Assembly: GCA_017542475.1 (NCBI GenBank)
Contig: JAFXXD010000016.1
Coordinates: 62,001 to 126,000 of the forward strand
Length of the DNA: 64,000 nt
From: Ruminococcus sp.
Lineage (GTDB): Bacteria > Bacillota > Clostridia > Oscillospirales > Ruminococcaceae
Reading direction: 5' to 3'
The position numbers and the translations under genes are program-made. This document shows, one piece after another, positions 1 to 8,422 of this stretch; the first letter of the stretch is position 1, and every line of letters begins with the position of its first letter. The notes beneath the pieces are model-generated. The model did not search any database and was not told where the DNA came from. It saw nothing but the letters and a program-made list of their open reading frames with translations.

Positions 1-63
1 CAGTCCCGCGGCCACGAATTCAAATATATAGCGGAATATCCGCTGACTCAAATCTCTTTTCAT
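1..63 (-). CDS. N-terminal fragment of an unidentified gene (cut by window edge)
   Basis: An ATG on the minus strand at 61-63 opens a frame that stays open to the window edge (21 codons, beginning MKRDLSQRIF). It starts only 6 bases after the stop of the flavoprotein gene at 70, in the same direction, so it is probably the next gene of that operon. In related Firmicutes this slot often holds cytidylate kinase or an acyltransferase, but 21 residues are too few to tell. Function is unassigned. Confidence 0.4.
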   Translation of the reverse strand, partial: MKRDLSQRIFRYIFEFVAAGL

Positions 64-69
64 AGGCAC

Positions 70-1287
70 TCACAAGTAAAGCGCCGCCGCGTATGCGGTC
101 GAGAACGCGATCTGCAGGTTGAAGCCGCCCGTGTAGGCGTCCACGTCGATGACCTCGCCCGCGAAGAAAAGTCTGCGGCAAAGCTTCGACTCCATTGTCT
201 TCGGGTCTATCTCCTTCACGGAGACGCCGCCGCTCGTAACGATAGCCTCGTCGATAGGACGGAAGCCCGATATCCTCACAGGGAAAGCCTTTATCAGCTC
301 GCCGAACCTGCGCCTCTGCTCCTTCGTTATGCCGTTGACCTTCTGCTCAGGCGCTATCCCCGACAGCCTCACGACTACGGGTATCAGCTTCGCGGGCAGC
401 AGCTTGCGTATGCCGTTGATAAAGTCGCGGTTGAGGTTCTCGGCGAAGTCGCGCTGTATCCGCGCGTCGAGCTGCTCGGGTGTGAGCGCGGGCTTGAGGT
501 CGATGACGAGCCTGTACCGATTCGGCTGCATATCGCGGATATGGCTGCTCGCACTCAGCACGAGCGGACCGCTCACGCCGAAGTGGGTGAACAGCATCTC
601 GCCGAGCTCCGAGAATATGCGCTTGTCGCCGTCATACAGCGAGAGCGTGACGTTTCTCAGCGAGAGCCCCATCATCTCCGCGCAGTATTTATCGGGCGAC
701 ACCAGCGGCACAAGGCTCGGCTTCAGCTCCGTGACGGTGTGACCCGCACTCTCCGCGAGGGTGTAGCCGTCGCCCGTCGAGCCCGTATTCGGGTACGACT
801 TGCCGCCGCACGCAATGAGGACGCTTCCGCTTCGGAACTCCTCGCCACCCGCTTTTACTCCGACGCACGCGCCGTCCTCGACTATGAGGGAGCTCACGCG
901 CCTGTGCACAATTTTCACGCCGAGCTGCTTCAGCTCGTGCCCGAACGCCGCAACTATGTCCTCGGCGTTGTCGCTTACGGGGAAAACGCGGTTGCCGCGC
1001 TCGGTTTTCAGCGGGACTCCCAGCTCCTCGAAGAAGCTCTTTGTCTCGTCCGCACCGAACATCGAAAACGCGCTGTACATAAACCGCGGATTCACGGGTA
1101 TATTGCGGAGGTGCTCCTCGGTCGGGGAATCGTTGGTGACGTTGCATCTGCCCTTACCCGTTATGCGGAGCTTCCGCCCGATGTTGTCGTTTTTCTCGAA
1201 AAGCAGAACGGACTTGCCGTACCTCGCCGCCCATACAGCCGCCATACAGCCTGCCGCTCCGCCGCCTATTATAATAGTATCAGTCAT
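70..1287 (-). CDS. BaiN/HI0933-family FAD-dependent oxidoreductase
   Basis: A flavoprotein of about 405 residues, a usual length for the HI0933/BaiN family (also called aminoacetone oxidase-like). The N-terminus holds a Rossmann FAD-binding motif (IIIGGGAAGCMAA, residues 5-17), followed by the family signature GKGRCNVTN near residue 46. The C-terminus has the second FAD-contact block (SGGVSVKEIDPKTMESK, then FFAGEVIDVDAYTGGFN). The substrate is unknown for most members. A GTG at 1290 could start three bases earlier; the ATG at 1287 is preferred because no clear ribosome binding site separates them. It overlaps the end of the DUF3006 gene by 8 bases, so the two are probably translationally coupled. 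Family assignment is firm; the physiological reaction is not. Confidence 0.9.
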   Translation of the reverse strand: MTDTIIIGGGAAGCMAAVWAARYGKSVLLFEKNDNIGRKLRITGKGRCNVTNDSPTEEHLRNIPVNPRFMYSAFSMFGADETKSFFEELGVPLKTERGNRVFPVSDNAEDIVAAFGHELKQLGVKIVHRRVSSLIVEDGACVGVKAGGEEFRSGSVLIACGGKSYPNTGSTGDGYTLAESAGHTVTELKPSLVPLVSPDKYCAEMMGLSLRNVTLSLYDGDKRIFSELGEMLFTHFGVSGPLVLSASSHIRDMQPNRYRLVIDLKPALTPEQLDARIQRDFAENLNRDFINGIRKLLPAKLIPVVVRLSGIAPEQKVNGITKEQRRRFGELIKAFPVRISGFRPIDEAIVTSGGVSVKEIDPKTMESKLCRRLFFAGEVIDVDAYTGGFNLQIAFSTAYAAALYL

Positions 1288-1495
1288 CACTGTCAGTCAG
1301 CAGTCGGTGGAGCTTCTCACGCACCTCTGCGCGGAGGTCGTCGGTGGCTTCGCGGTCAATCGAAAAACCGCCGTTGCTGTAGGTCACGACATCGCCCTCG
1401 CGAGCCGAGCTCGGGAGATGTGCGCGGTGGATATTTACCATGCCCTCGTCAGTCTCGAGCACGGCGTAGTCGCCCTCAAATCTGTCGATAGTCAT
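1280..1495 (-). CDS. DUF3006 domain protein
   Basis: A 71-residue protein starting MTIDRFEGDYAVLET. The DUF3006 family is small and usually encoded beside a ComEC-like metallo-hydrolase, as here. The sequence is an acidic beta-rich core (DRFEGDYAVLETDEGMVNIHR) followed by an alpha-helical tail. The ATG at 1495 overlaps the TGA of the upstream hydrolase in an ATGA arrangement, which decides the start over an upstream in-frame codon at 1561. The DUF3006 end overlaps the flavoprotein start. Role unknown; the conserved pairing suggests a function linked to the hydrolase. Confidence 0.85.
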   Translation of the reverse strand: MTIDRFEGDYAVLETDEGMVNIHRAHLPSSAREGDVVTYSNGGFSIDREATDDLRAEVREKLHRLLTDSDD

Positions 1496-2472
1496 CTGCT
1501 GCTCCTTTCCGCCGAGACGCGCAGACTGCTGCCGTCCGACGTGATAACTATATTCCCGCACAGGTCGGTGCGGTAGATATTGTCAGTGTAAGCCGACAGC
1601 CGCTTGATGACAGCGTCGGTGGGGTGTCCGTAGGGATTGCCCGCTCCGCAGGATATGACCGCTACCTCGGGACGTATCACACCGAGGAAAGCCGCCGTAC
1701 TCGACGAGCTGCTCCCGTGGTGACCGACCTTGTAGACGTTCACCCTTCCAAGCCTGCCGCCGTCGATCATCTCGCGCTCGGCAACACCCTCGGCGTCGCC
1801 CGTGAAAATGAAGCTCCTGCTCCCATGACGCATCACGATACCCACGGAGTAGTTGTTGATATCCTCGTATTTATCGCTGTTCGGAGCGATAATCTCGCAG
1901 TGGGCGTCGCCCACAGTGAACTCGCTCCCCGTGACAGCCTCCGTCAGCTTCACGCCGTGCTTTTCAGCAGCGTCGAGGAAGCGCAGGAAGTAAGAGGTCG
2001 TAGGGATATCCTCGTCGTCGAGGTGCGGGATTATGAACTCTCCTATCTCAAATGCGTTGATGATGTTGTCCATTCCGCCCATATGGTCGGAGTGCGGGTG
2101 AGTGCCGACGACGTAATCGAGCCGCTTCACGCCCATATCGCGCAGGTAGCCGACAGCCCTCACGGACTCGTCAGCCTCGCCGCAGTCGATGAGCATATTC
2201 TCCGTGCCCGCGGCTATGTATATGCAGTCGCCCTGCCCGACGTCGATGAAGTGCACCTGCATCTCGCCCTCTGCGGGATAGACAGGCTGCTTCGGCACGA
2301 ACGTCAGCGCGAAGCACACCGCGATAACTATGATGAAGAACAGGCTCAGTGCTTTTTGCCGTTTGTCTTTTTCCTTCCTGCGGGCTTTGACCTCGCGGCG
2401 GAGCTCCCCGAAGAGCTTTTCCCTGTCCTGTGTGATGTCCTTCGGTCGGGAGCTGCGTCCTTTTTCTGCCAA
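1492..2472 (-). CDS. ComEC/Rec2-like membrane-anchored metallo-beta-lactamase-fold hydrolase
   Basis: A 326-residue protein with a very basic N-terminal tail (residues 1-40), one membrane segment (about 41-59) and an extracytoplasmic metallo-beta-lactamase domain. That domain opens with VHFIDVGQGD and carries the metal ligand motif HPHSDHMGG (about 125-133), a later GDAE, and the GHHGSS block. This is the stand-alone version of the ComEC C-terminal domain; these are often assumed to be nucleases or phosphodiesterases. The start is a TTG at 2472 with a weak GGGCGG site upstream; no later start keeps the membrane segment. The first 127 bases overlap the 3' end of the YgiQ gene in another frame. 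The last bases overlap DUF3006. Confidence 0.85.
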   Translation of the reverse strand: MAEKGRSSRPKDITQDREKLFGELRREVKARRKEKDKRQKALSLFFIIVIAVCFALTFVPKQPVYPAEGEMQVHFIDVGQGDCIYIAAGTENMLIDCGEADESVRAVGYLRDMGVKRLDYVVGTHPHSDHMGGMDNIINAFEIGEFIIPHLDDEDIPTTSYFLRFLDAAEKHGVKLTEAVTGSEFTVGDAHCEIIAPNSDKYEDINNYSVGIVMRHGSRSFIFTGDAEGVAEREMIDGGRLGRVNVYKVGHHGSSSSSTAAFLGVIRPEVAVISCGAGNPYGHPTDAVIKRLSAYTDNIYRTDLCGNIVITSDGSSLRVSAERSSR

Positions 2473-4280
2473 CGTCTGTCACCGCCCTTCACGTCCTCGA
2501 CGAGGCATTTCGGCGACGAACCGATGAGGTCGTACCTCCCCGCCTTTTTCAGAGCCTCGAGCACTATCTCCCTGTTCTGCGGGCGGAAGTATTGCAGCAG
2601 AGCCCTCTGCATCGCCTTCTCCTTGGGAGTTTTCGGCACGTACACCTTTTCCATCGTATACGGGTCGAGCTCGGTATAGAACATCGCCGTCGATATCGTG
2701 CCCGGGGTCGGGTAGAAGTCCTGCACCTGCTCGGGGCGGATGTGGTTGTCACGCAGGAATAGCGCGAGCTCTATCGCCTCATTAAGGGTGCTCCCGGGGT
2801 GTGAGGACATAAGGTAGGGAACGAGGTACTGCTCCTTGCCCATACCCTTGGTTATCTCGTAGAATCGCTTCTGGAACGCCTTGTACGCCTCAATGTGCGG
2901 CTTGCCCATTTTGTCGAGCACCACCGCCGAGCAGTGCTCGGGCGCGACCTTCAGCTGACCGCTTACGTGGTGCTTTATCAGCTCGCGCATGAACTCGTCG
3001 TTCTTGTCCTGCATAAGGTAGTCGTAGCGTATGCCCGAGCGTATGAACACGCGCTTCACGCCCTTGACCTGCCTTATCTTGCGGAGCATCGCGAGATACT
3101 CGGTATGGTCGGCTTTGAGCGCGGGACACGGCGTCGGAGCAAGACACTTCTTGCCCATACACAGTCCCTTGCTGAGCTGCTTCTCACAGGACGTGTGGCG
3201 GAAATTCGCCGTCGGACCTCCCACATCGTGGATATAGCCCTTGAAATCGGGCATTTTCGTGATACGCTCCGCCTCCGCGAGGACGCTCTCCTCGCTGCGG
3301 ACGGTAACTCTACGTCCCTGATGGAGGGCTATTGAGCAGAAGTTGCAATAGCCGAAGCACCCGCGGTTGTGGGTTATCGAGAAGCGCACCTCCTCGATGC
3401 CGGGGACGCCTCCCTGCGCCTCATAGGAGGGGTGTACCTGCCTCGTATAGGGCAGGCTGTATATGTAGTCCAGCTCCTCGGTCGTGAGACTGAGGGCGGG
3501 CGGATTCTGCACGAGCATCATCCTCCCGTGGCGCTGGATAATGGTCTTGCCGTAGACCTCGTCCTGCCAGTCGTACTGTATCTTCACAGCCTTGGCGTAC
3601 TCGGTCTTGCTGTCGCGCACCTGCTCGAAGGACGGGCACTGTGCCGCTCCGAGCGGGGTATTCACGGGCTCGGTCAGATAGCAGGTGCCGCGTATATCGT
3701 GGATATCGCGGATACTCTCCCCTGCCGCGAGCCTTGTGCAGAGCTCGCGCATCTGGTGCTCGCCCATACCGTATATTAGCATATCCGCGCCGCTGTCGGC
3801 AAGCACGGACTGCCGCACCGCGTCGTCCCAGTAGTCATAGTGCGCAAAGCGGCGGAGTGAAGCCTCCAGTCCGCCTATCGCTATCGGCACATCGCCGAAG
3901 TATTCGCGCAGCTTCTGACAATAGACGATGACCGCTCTGTCGGGACGCTTTCCCGCGATTCCTCCCGCACTGTATGCGTCGTCGGAGCGCTTTCTCTTGG
4001 CGGCGGTATAATGAGCCACCATTGAATCTATATTGCCCGAAGTCACAAGGAAGGCATACCTCGGAGCGCCGAATCGGCGGAAATCCCTGTCGGTATGCCA
4101 GTCGGGCTGAGCGATGATACCGACGGTGAAGCCGAGAGCCTCGATAAGGCGGGTGATTATAGCCGCGCCGAAGCTCGGGTGGTCAACGTAGGCGTCGCCC
4201 GTGATGTATATGAAATCGAACTGCTCTATCCCGAGCTCGTCCATTTCCTTTTTAGTAGTCGGTAGGAAGCCCTCGTACAA
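2346..4280 (-). CDS. ygiQ: YgiQ-family radical SAM protein (UPF0313)
   Basis: A 644-residue protein matching the YgiQ family: an N-terminal DUF3362/cobalamin-like region beginning MYEGFLPTTKKEMDELG, a radical SAM core with the [4Fe-4S] cluster motif CFGYCNFC, and a C-terminal segment with YPTPGTISTAMFYT. The last 40 residues are a Lys/Arg/Ser-rich tail of low complexity, common in this family. The start is TTG at 4280, supported by a ribosome binding site AAGGCGGTGA 3 bases upstream. The gene lies downstream of ftsK and the small membrane protein in the same operon. The substrate of YgiQ proteins is unknown. The 3' end overlaps the following metallo-hydrolase gene by 127 bases. Confidence 0.93.
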   Translation of the reverse strand: MYEGFLPTTKKEMDELGIEQFDFIYITGDAYVDHPSFGAAIITRLIEALGFTVGIIAQPDWHTDRDFRRFGAPRYAFLVTSGNIDSMVAHYTAAKRKRSDDAYSAGGIAGKRPDRAVIVYCQKLREYFGDVPIAIGGLEASLRRFAHYDYWDDAVRQSVLADSGADMLIYGMGEHQMRELCTRLAAGESIRDIHDIRGTCYLTEPVNTPLGAAQCPSFEQVRDSKTEYAKAVKIQYDWQDEVYGKTIIQRHGRMMLVQNPPALSLTTEELDYIYSLPYTRQVHPSYEAQGGVPGIEEVRFSITHNRGCFGYCNFCSIALHQGRRVTVRSEESVLAEAERITKMPDFKGYIHDVGGPTANFRHTSCEKQLSKGLCMGKKCLAPTPCPALKADHTEYLAMLRKIRQVKGVKRVFIRSGIRYDYLMQDKNDEFMRELIKHHVSGQLKVAPEHCSAVVLDKMGKPHIEAYKAFQKRFYEITKGMGKEQYLVPYLMSSHPGSTLNEAIELALFLRDNHIRPEQVQDFYPTPGTISTAMFYTELDPYTMEKVYVPKTPKEKAMQRALLQYFRPQNREIVLEALKKAGRYDLIGSSPKCLVEDVKGGDRRWQKKDAAPDRRTSHRTGKSSSGSSAARSKPAGRKKTNGKKH

Positions 4281-4317
4281 GGTATCACCGCCTTTCGCGT
4301 TAAATTAAGGAGTATCT

Positions 4318-4884
4318 TCAGTTCATTAAAAAATCGGACCTGTTCTCGACTATCATAGTTATGAGTATCACGACATTGAACAGCATAAAGCAGGCTGATA
4401 TCGCGACATTGCGCCAGAAGTCGAGTGAGCTCACGCACTCATTGCAGAGTATGACGCGCTTCTCCTCGGGAACAGCCATGCTGCCCATTCTGCTCGTCAC
4501 CTCGGCGAGCTCACGCAGCAGCGCGAGAGTCTCAGCCTCGTCGGGACGGAGAATACCCATAGCCTCCTTGTCCTGAAGGTCCTCCATAATGATATCGCCT
4601 GTCATCGGCTCTGCGCGGTCGGGCACGAGAATATCCACGGTCTTGCCCGCAACGAACTTCTTCGCCGCGCGGCAGGTAGTCGTTATCTTATACGTAAAGC
4701 AGTCCTCGGCGAGCACAATGAGCTCGTAAGCCCTGTCGCCCATAAGCTCGACCTTCCTGTGGGACGTGACCTTCGCGGAGAGCTTCTTTGCGTGCTCACG
4801 GTAGAATTTGCGCTTCCTGTACGCGCCGAACGCCGCCAGCGCCGCAAACAGCGCCGCGATACCGCAGAAAAAGACAAGCAGCAT
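4318..4884 (-). CDS. Two-helix membrane protein of unknown function
   Basis: A 188-residue protein with an N-terminal membrane segment (residues 1-20, LLVFFCGIAALFAALAAFGA), a basic stop-transfer (YRKRKFYREHAKK), a soluble middle of about 130 residues and a second membrane segment near the C-terminus (about 158-180). The middle looks beta-rich (KVELMGDRAYELIVL, GKTVDILVPDRAEP), reminiscent of DUF3592-type proteins, but this is not secure. The ATG follows the ftsK stop by 4 bases. Its AGGAGG site lies inside the last ftsK codons, so translation should be coupled. Function not recognised. Confidence 0.8.
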   Translation of the reverse strand: MLLVFFCGIAALFAALAAFGAYRKRKFYREHAKKLSAKVTSHRKVELMGDRAYELIVLAEDCFTYKITTTCRAAKKFVAGKTVDILVPDRAEPMTGDIIMEDLQDKEAMGILRPDEAETLALLRELAEVTSRMGSMAVPEEKRVILCNECVSSLDFWRNVAISACFMLFNVVILITMIVENRSDFLMN

Positions 4885-4888
4885 AATA

Positions 4889-7453
4889 TCAATCCTCCTG
4901 CATTCTGAGCTTCCATTCGTCGAACTGCATTTTCGACATCAATACCTTTCTCGGCTTCGAGCCCTCGCTCGGTCCGATGATACCGCGCTCCTCGAGCTCG
5001 TCGATTATGCGCGACGCTCTTGCGTAGCCGAGCTTCAGCTTCTTCTGGAGCATCGTCGTCGAGAGCTGTCCGTTGTTTACGGCGACCTCCGCCGCCCTGA
5101 TTATGTAGTCCTCGTCGCTTCCGACCTCGAAGCCGCTGTCGGAAGAGCCGCTCTTGTCGCCCTTGCCCGTCTGCGGAACGTAGTTCTCGACAGCCTCGAT
5201 GATGTTGCTGTCGTACTCCTCCGACATCTGCGAGCGTATGAAGGTGAGCGTCTCGTTAATGTCCCTGCTCGACGCGAAGCATCCCTGTACACGGACGGGC
5301 TTGCCGCTTCCTATCGGCATATAGAGCATATCGCCGTTTCCGAGGAGCTTCTCGGCGCCGCCCATATCAATGATGGTGCGCGAATCGACTGCCGCCATAA
5401 CGGAGAGCGCGATACGGCTCGGGATATTGGCTTTGATAAGACCCGTGATAACGTCGGTGGTAGGACGCTGAGTAGCGACTACAAGGTGCATACCCGCTGC
5501 ACGTCCCATCTGAGCGAGGCGGCAGATATAGTCCTCGACCTCCTTGCCCGCAACGAGCATAAGGTCGGCGAGCTCGTCGATGAAGATGACTATCTGCGGC
5601 ATGAAGGAGAGTTCCTCGTCGTCCTCCGTGAGCTCGTTGTACGACTTTAGGTCGTTCGCTCCCACCTCGGCGAAGATGTTGTAGCGTCTCATCATTTCGA
5701 GCACCGCCCAGTTGAGCGCACCCGCAGCCTTTTCAGCCTGAGTGATGATGGGTATCAGCAGATGAGGTATACCCTCGAATACCTTGAACTCGACCATTTT
5801 CGGGTCGATCAGTATGAGCTTTACCTCGTCGGGCTTGGCGTTGTAGAGTATGCTCATTATTATCGAGCGCGTGCAGACCGACTTGCCCGAGCCCGTAGTA
5901 CCCGCGATGATGACGTGCGGCATTTTCGTAATGTCGCCGACTATGGCATTGCCCGTGATGTCCTTGCCGACAGCGAAGGCAAGCTTGCTCTTGGCGCTTC
6001 TGAACTCGGACGAGGACAGTATCTCACGGAGGGTTACTGTATCCTTGATCTTGTTCGGCACCTCGATACCCACGGCAGCCTTGCCGGGGATAGGAGCCTC
6101 GATACGCACGCCCTGCGCAGCAAGGCTTAGGCAGATATCGTCCTCCAGTCCCTTTATCTTCGATACACGGACGCCCGCTCCCGGCTGTATCTCATAACGG
6201 GTGATGGACGGTCCGCGGTAGATGTTGCGTATCTTTACGTCTATGCCGAAGCTTTTCAGCGTGTTTACGATATTGTCAGCCTTCTCGCGCATCTCAGCGG
6301 CGGCTTCCGCGGGATTCGAGCGCACCTCGGGAGGCGTCAGCAGGTCGATGCCTGGCAGCAGATAGAGCTGCTGCTGAACGGGCGGCTCCTCCTCCACGAC
6401 CTCCTCGGCGGCAGCGCCGTCGCGCTTTGCCTTCTCGTCGGCAGCCTTGGTTATGAGGTTTTCGAGGTCTATGTCTATGTCGATGTCGCTGCTGTTCTCG
6501 GCAGGCTTATCGAAGGTCGGTGCCTTCTCCGCAGCAGGTGCGGGAGCCGCCGCAGGAGCGGGTGCTTCCCTGTTGTCGTCTGGGAGCGGTATATCGAAGA
6601 ACATACTGAACTCCTCGTCCCCGACCTTTCCGCCGTCGGGCGCCGCCTCTGCCTTGACCTCGGCAGGAGCCTTCGTATTTATCATAGCCACAGCTTCGAG
6701 ATCCTCGGCGGAGCTCTCCGCCTTCCGCTCAGCCGTCCTTTTCGTGCGGACAGGCTTAGCCTGCACAGCTTCGGGCTCGTCCTCCTCGATGATGTCATAC
6801 TCCTCGCCCGTGAACAGCCTGCTCACGAAAACGAACGGCGAGGCTATCATCTTCAGGAACTCGATGAGGCTCTTTCCCGTGAGGAGCAGAGCTATCACGA
6901 AGAAGAGTATCACGGTGAGGATACGCGCTCCGAGCTTACCCATTACGGCGAGGAGCAGTCCCGATATGGGAAGTCCCGCCAGTCCGCCGCCTCTGAGCTG
7001 AGTTCCGTCGCGGTAGACCTTGACGATGTGGTCGCCGAAGCTGTGACCCGGTATCTCCCCGACCATAAACACCTGTATCGCCGAGCATATCAGCAGTGTC
7101 ATCACGATACCGAGTATCGCCTTGCCCGCGACGTTGTCGCGGTCCTTCTCAAGTCCTATGAGCACCGAGGTGTATATCAGCACCACGGGCACGAGAAATG
7201 CCGAGATACCGAAAAGTCCCAGCATAAATGTATGTATCCCGTGCCAGCCTGCCGACCCGGGGATAAATGTCATCAGCGCGATGAGTACGCCGAGCGCAAA
7301 GAGTATTACCGACCATATGCGGTTCTGCTCCTTGTCGTCCTCGGGCTCTGCGACCTCTGAGCCTGCCTTTTTCTTTTTAGGCTTGCCCTTGGGCGTGAGG
7401 TCCTCGTCGCGGAACTCCGCGCCCATAGGTGCTTTTTTCTTCTTTGCGGGCAT
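4889..7453 (-). CDS. ftsK: DNA translocase FtsK/SpoIIIE
   Basis: An 854-residue translocase that pumps chromosomal DNA through the division or sporulation septum. Four membrane helices occupy about residues 45-200. An acidic, Pro/Ala-rich linker (about 215-350) follows, then the motor: Walker A GTTGSGKS near 514-521, Walker B VIFIDELADLM, and the ATQRPTTDVITG block. The last 65 residues form the winged-helix gamma domain that reads orienting sequences (YIIRAAEVAV to GPSEGSKPRKVL). Length and order are typical. A GGAGG site precedes the ATG. It sits directly downstream of a TepA-like protease, as spoIIIE does in Bacillus subtilis. Whether it acts as FtsK or SpoIIIE cannot be decided from sequence alone. 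Confidence 0.97.
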   Translation of the reverse strand: MPAKKKKAPMGAEFRDEDLTPKGKPKKKKAGSEVAEPEDDKEQNRIWSVILFALGVLIALMTFIPGSAGWHGIHTFMLGLFGISAFLVPVVLIYTSVLIGLEKDRDNVAGKAILGIVMTLLICSAIQVFMVGEIPGHSFGDHIVKVYRDGTQLRGGGLAGLPISGLLLAVMGKLGARILTVILFFVIALLLTGKSLIEFLKMIASPFVFVSRLFTGEEYDIIEEDEPEAVQAKPVRTKRTAERKAESSAEDLEAVAMINTKAPAEVKAEAAPDGGKVGDEEFSMFFDIPLPDDNREAPAPAAAPAPAAEKAPTFDKPAENSSDIDIDIDLENLITKAADEKAKRDGAAAEEVVEEEPPVQQQLYLLPGIDLLTPPEVRSNPAEAAAEMREKADNIVNTLKSFGIDVKIRNIYRGPSITRYEIQPGAGVRVSKIKGLEDDICLSLAAQGVRIEAPIPGKAAVGIEVPNKIKDTVTLREILSSSEFRSAKSKLAFAVGKDITGNAIVGDITKMPHVIIAGTTGSGKSVCTRSIIMSILYNAKPDEVKLILIDPKMVEFKVFEGIPHLLIPIITQAEKAAGALNWAVLEMMRRYNIFAEVGANDLKSYNELTEDDEELSFMPQIVIFIDELADLMLVAGKEVEDYICRLAQMGRAAGMHLVVATQRPTTDVITGLIKANIPSRIALSVMAAVDSRTIIDMGGAEKLLGNGDMLYMPIGSGKPVRVQGCFASSRDINETLTFIRSQMSEEYDSNIIEAVENYVPQTGKGDKSGSSDSGFEVGSDEDYIIRAAEVAVNNGQLSTTMLQKKLKLGYARASRIIDELEERGIIGPSEGSKPRKVLMSKMQFDEWKLRMQED

Positions 7454-7490
7454 TGTATTGTTTCCTCCGTTTGTTCTTGCATCCGAGGCT

Positions 7491-8153
7491 TTATATATAT
7501 CGCCTGTCGGTATTTTCTATCATCTCGTAGAGGCTGTCCATAGCGTCGCCGAGACTGCCGAGGCAGTCTATCAGCCCGATATCGACAGCTCTTGCTCCGT
7601 CCACGACAGAGCCAACGTCGAGCACAAGCTCCTCTGTATTCATCATCAGCCGCCTGAGCTCTCCCTCGGGGACATTGCTGTTGCGGGTGATGAAATCTAC
7701 TATCCTGTCCTGCATCTTGTCGAAGTAGGCAAGGGTCTGCGGGACTCCGAGCACCGTACCGTTCATTCTGACGGGGTGGATCGTCATCGACGCCGACGGC
7801 ACGATGAACGACTTCTTCGCGCTCACTGCGAGCGGTACGCCTATCGAATGACCGCCGCCCACAACAAGCGAAACGGTCGGGGTCTTCATTCCCGCGATGA
7901 GCTCAGCTATCGCGAGCCCCGCCTCGACGTCGCCGCCCACCGTGTTGAGGATAATCATCAGCCCCTCGACGCTCCTGTCCTGCTCGACAGCGACGAGCGC
8001 GGGGATGATATGCTCATAGCGGGTGGTCTTGTTCTGCTCGGCGAGGACATAGTGACCCTCTATCTGCCCGATGACAGTCAGGCAGTGGATAAGGTGCTTG
8101 GTGTTCTGACCGCCGTTATCCTCGGCGGACGGTGTAACAGCTTCTTTTTCCAT
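7491..8153 (-). CDS. tepA: ClpP-fold serine peptidase, TepA family
   Basis: A 220-residue ClpP-like protein of the TepA type (translocation-enhancing protein). The core shows the crotonase/ClpP turn LNTVGGDVEAG, the probable catalytic serine in GGGHSIGVPLA, and the histidine in MTIHPVRMNG. Length is close to the family norm. The protein lacks a signal peptide and should act in the cytosol. Gene order tepA-ftsK/spoIIIE matches Bacillus, supporting the name. It is the first gene of the minus-strand operon, read from the promoter at 8219-8247, with GGAG upstream of the ATG. Confidence 0.88.
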   Translation of the reverse strand: MEKEAVTPSAEDNGGQNTKHLIHCLTVIGQIEGHYVLAEQNKTTRYEHIIPALVAVEQDRSVEGLMIILNTVGGDVEAGLAIAELIAGMKTPTVSLVVGGGHSIGVPLAVSAKKSFIVPSASMTIHPVRMNGTVLGVPQTLAYFDKMQDRIVDFITRNSNVPEGELRRLMMNTEELVLDVGSVVDGARAVDIGLIDCLGSLGDAMDSLYEMIENTDRRYI

Positions 8154-8218
8154 ACTTCACGCTCCGTTCGGTTGATACGGATATAGTATCTCCGTCAAGC
8201 GTCAAAGTATACATTATT

Positions 8219-8247
8219 ATTATATAACATTTCGTCCACAAAGTCAA
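8219..8247 (-). promoter_or_regulatory. Sigma-A promoter of the tepA-ftsK operon
   Basis: On the minus strand, TTGACT (8242-8247) and TATAAT (8219-8224) are separated by exactly 17 bases. Transcription would begin near 8212, giving a leader of about 60 bases before the tepA ATG. Confidence 0.75.
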
Positions 8248-8261
8248 TACGTAAAATCAGA

Positions 8262-8367
8262 GCTAAGAGCTAAGAACTCAGACTGTAGGGGCGCACACTG
8301 TTCGCCCGTCAATATAACGCCGAACCGCCTGACACCATATGTAGGGGACGCCGCCCTCGGCGTCCCG
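8262..8367. repeat. Intergenic repeats, including a 28-bp TGTAGGGG palindrome copy
   Basis: Three repeat traces are packed here. At 8262-8275 lies an AGCTAAGAGCTAA motif like the arms at 40381-40495. At 8286-8305 a TGTAGGGGCG element runs into a GCCCG partner. At 8340-8367 is a 28-bp palindromic copy identical to those at 26339-26366 and, inverted, 46806-46833. No gene is visible. Confidence 0.7.
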
Positions 8368-8386
8368 CACCGTTGCTTACAGAGAA

Positions 8387-8411
8387 CCGCCGTCGGCAGT
8401 ACCAACGGCGG
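8387..8411 (-). terminator. Possible terminator hairpin after the cohesin/dockerin gene
   Basis: CCGCCGT (8387-8393) pairs with ACGGCGG (8405-8411) around an 11-base loop, 12 bases after the stop of the dockerin gene. There is no good T-run, so termination may be weak or factor-assisted. Confidence 0.4.
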
Positions 8412-8422
8412 CTCGCGTGTTG

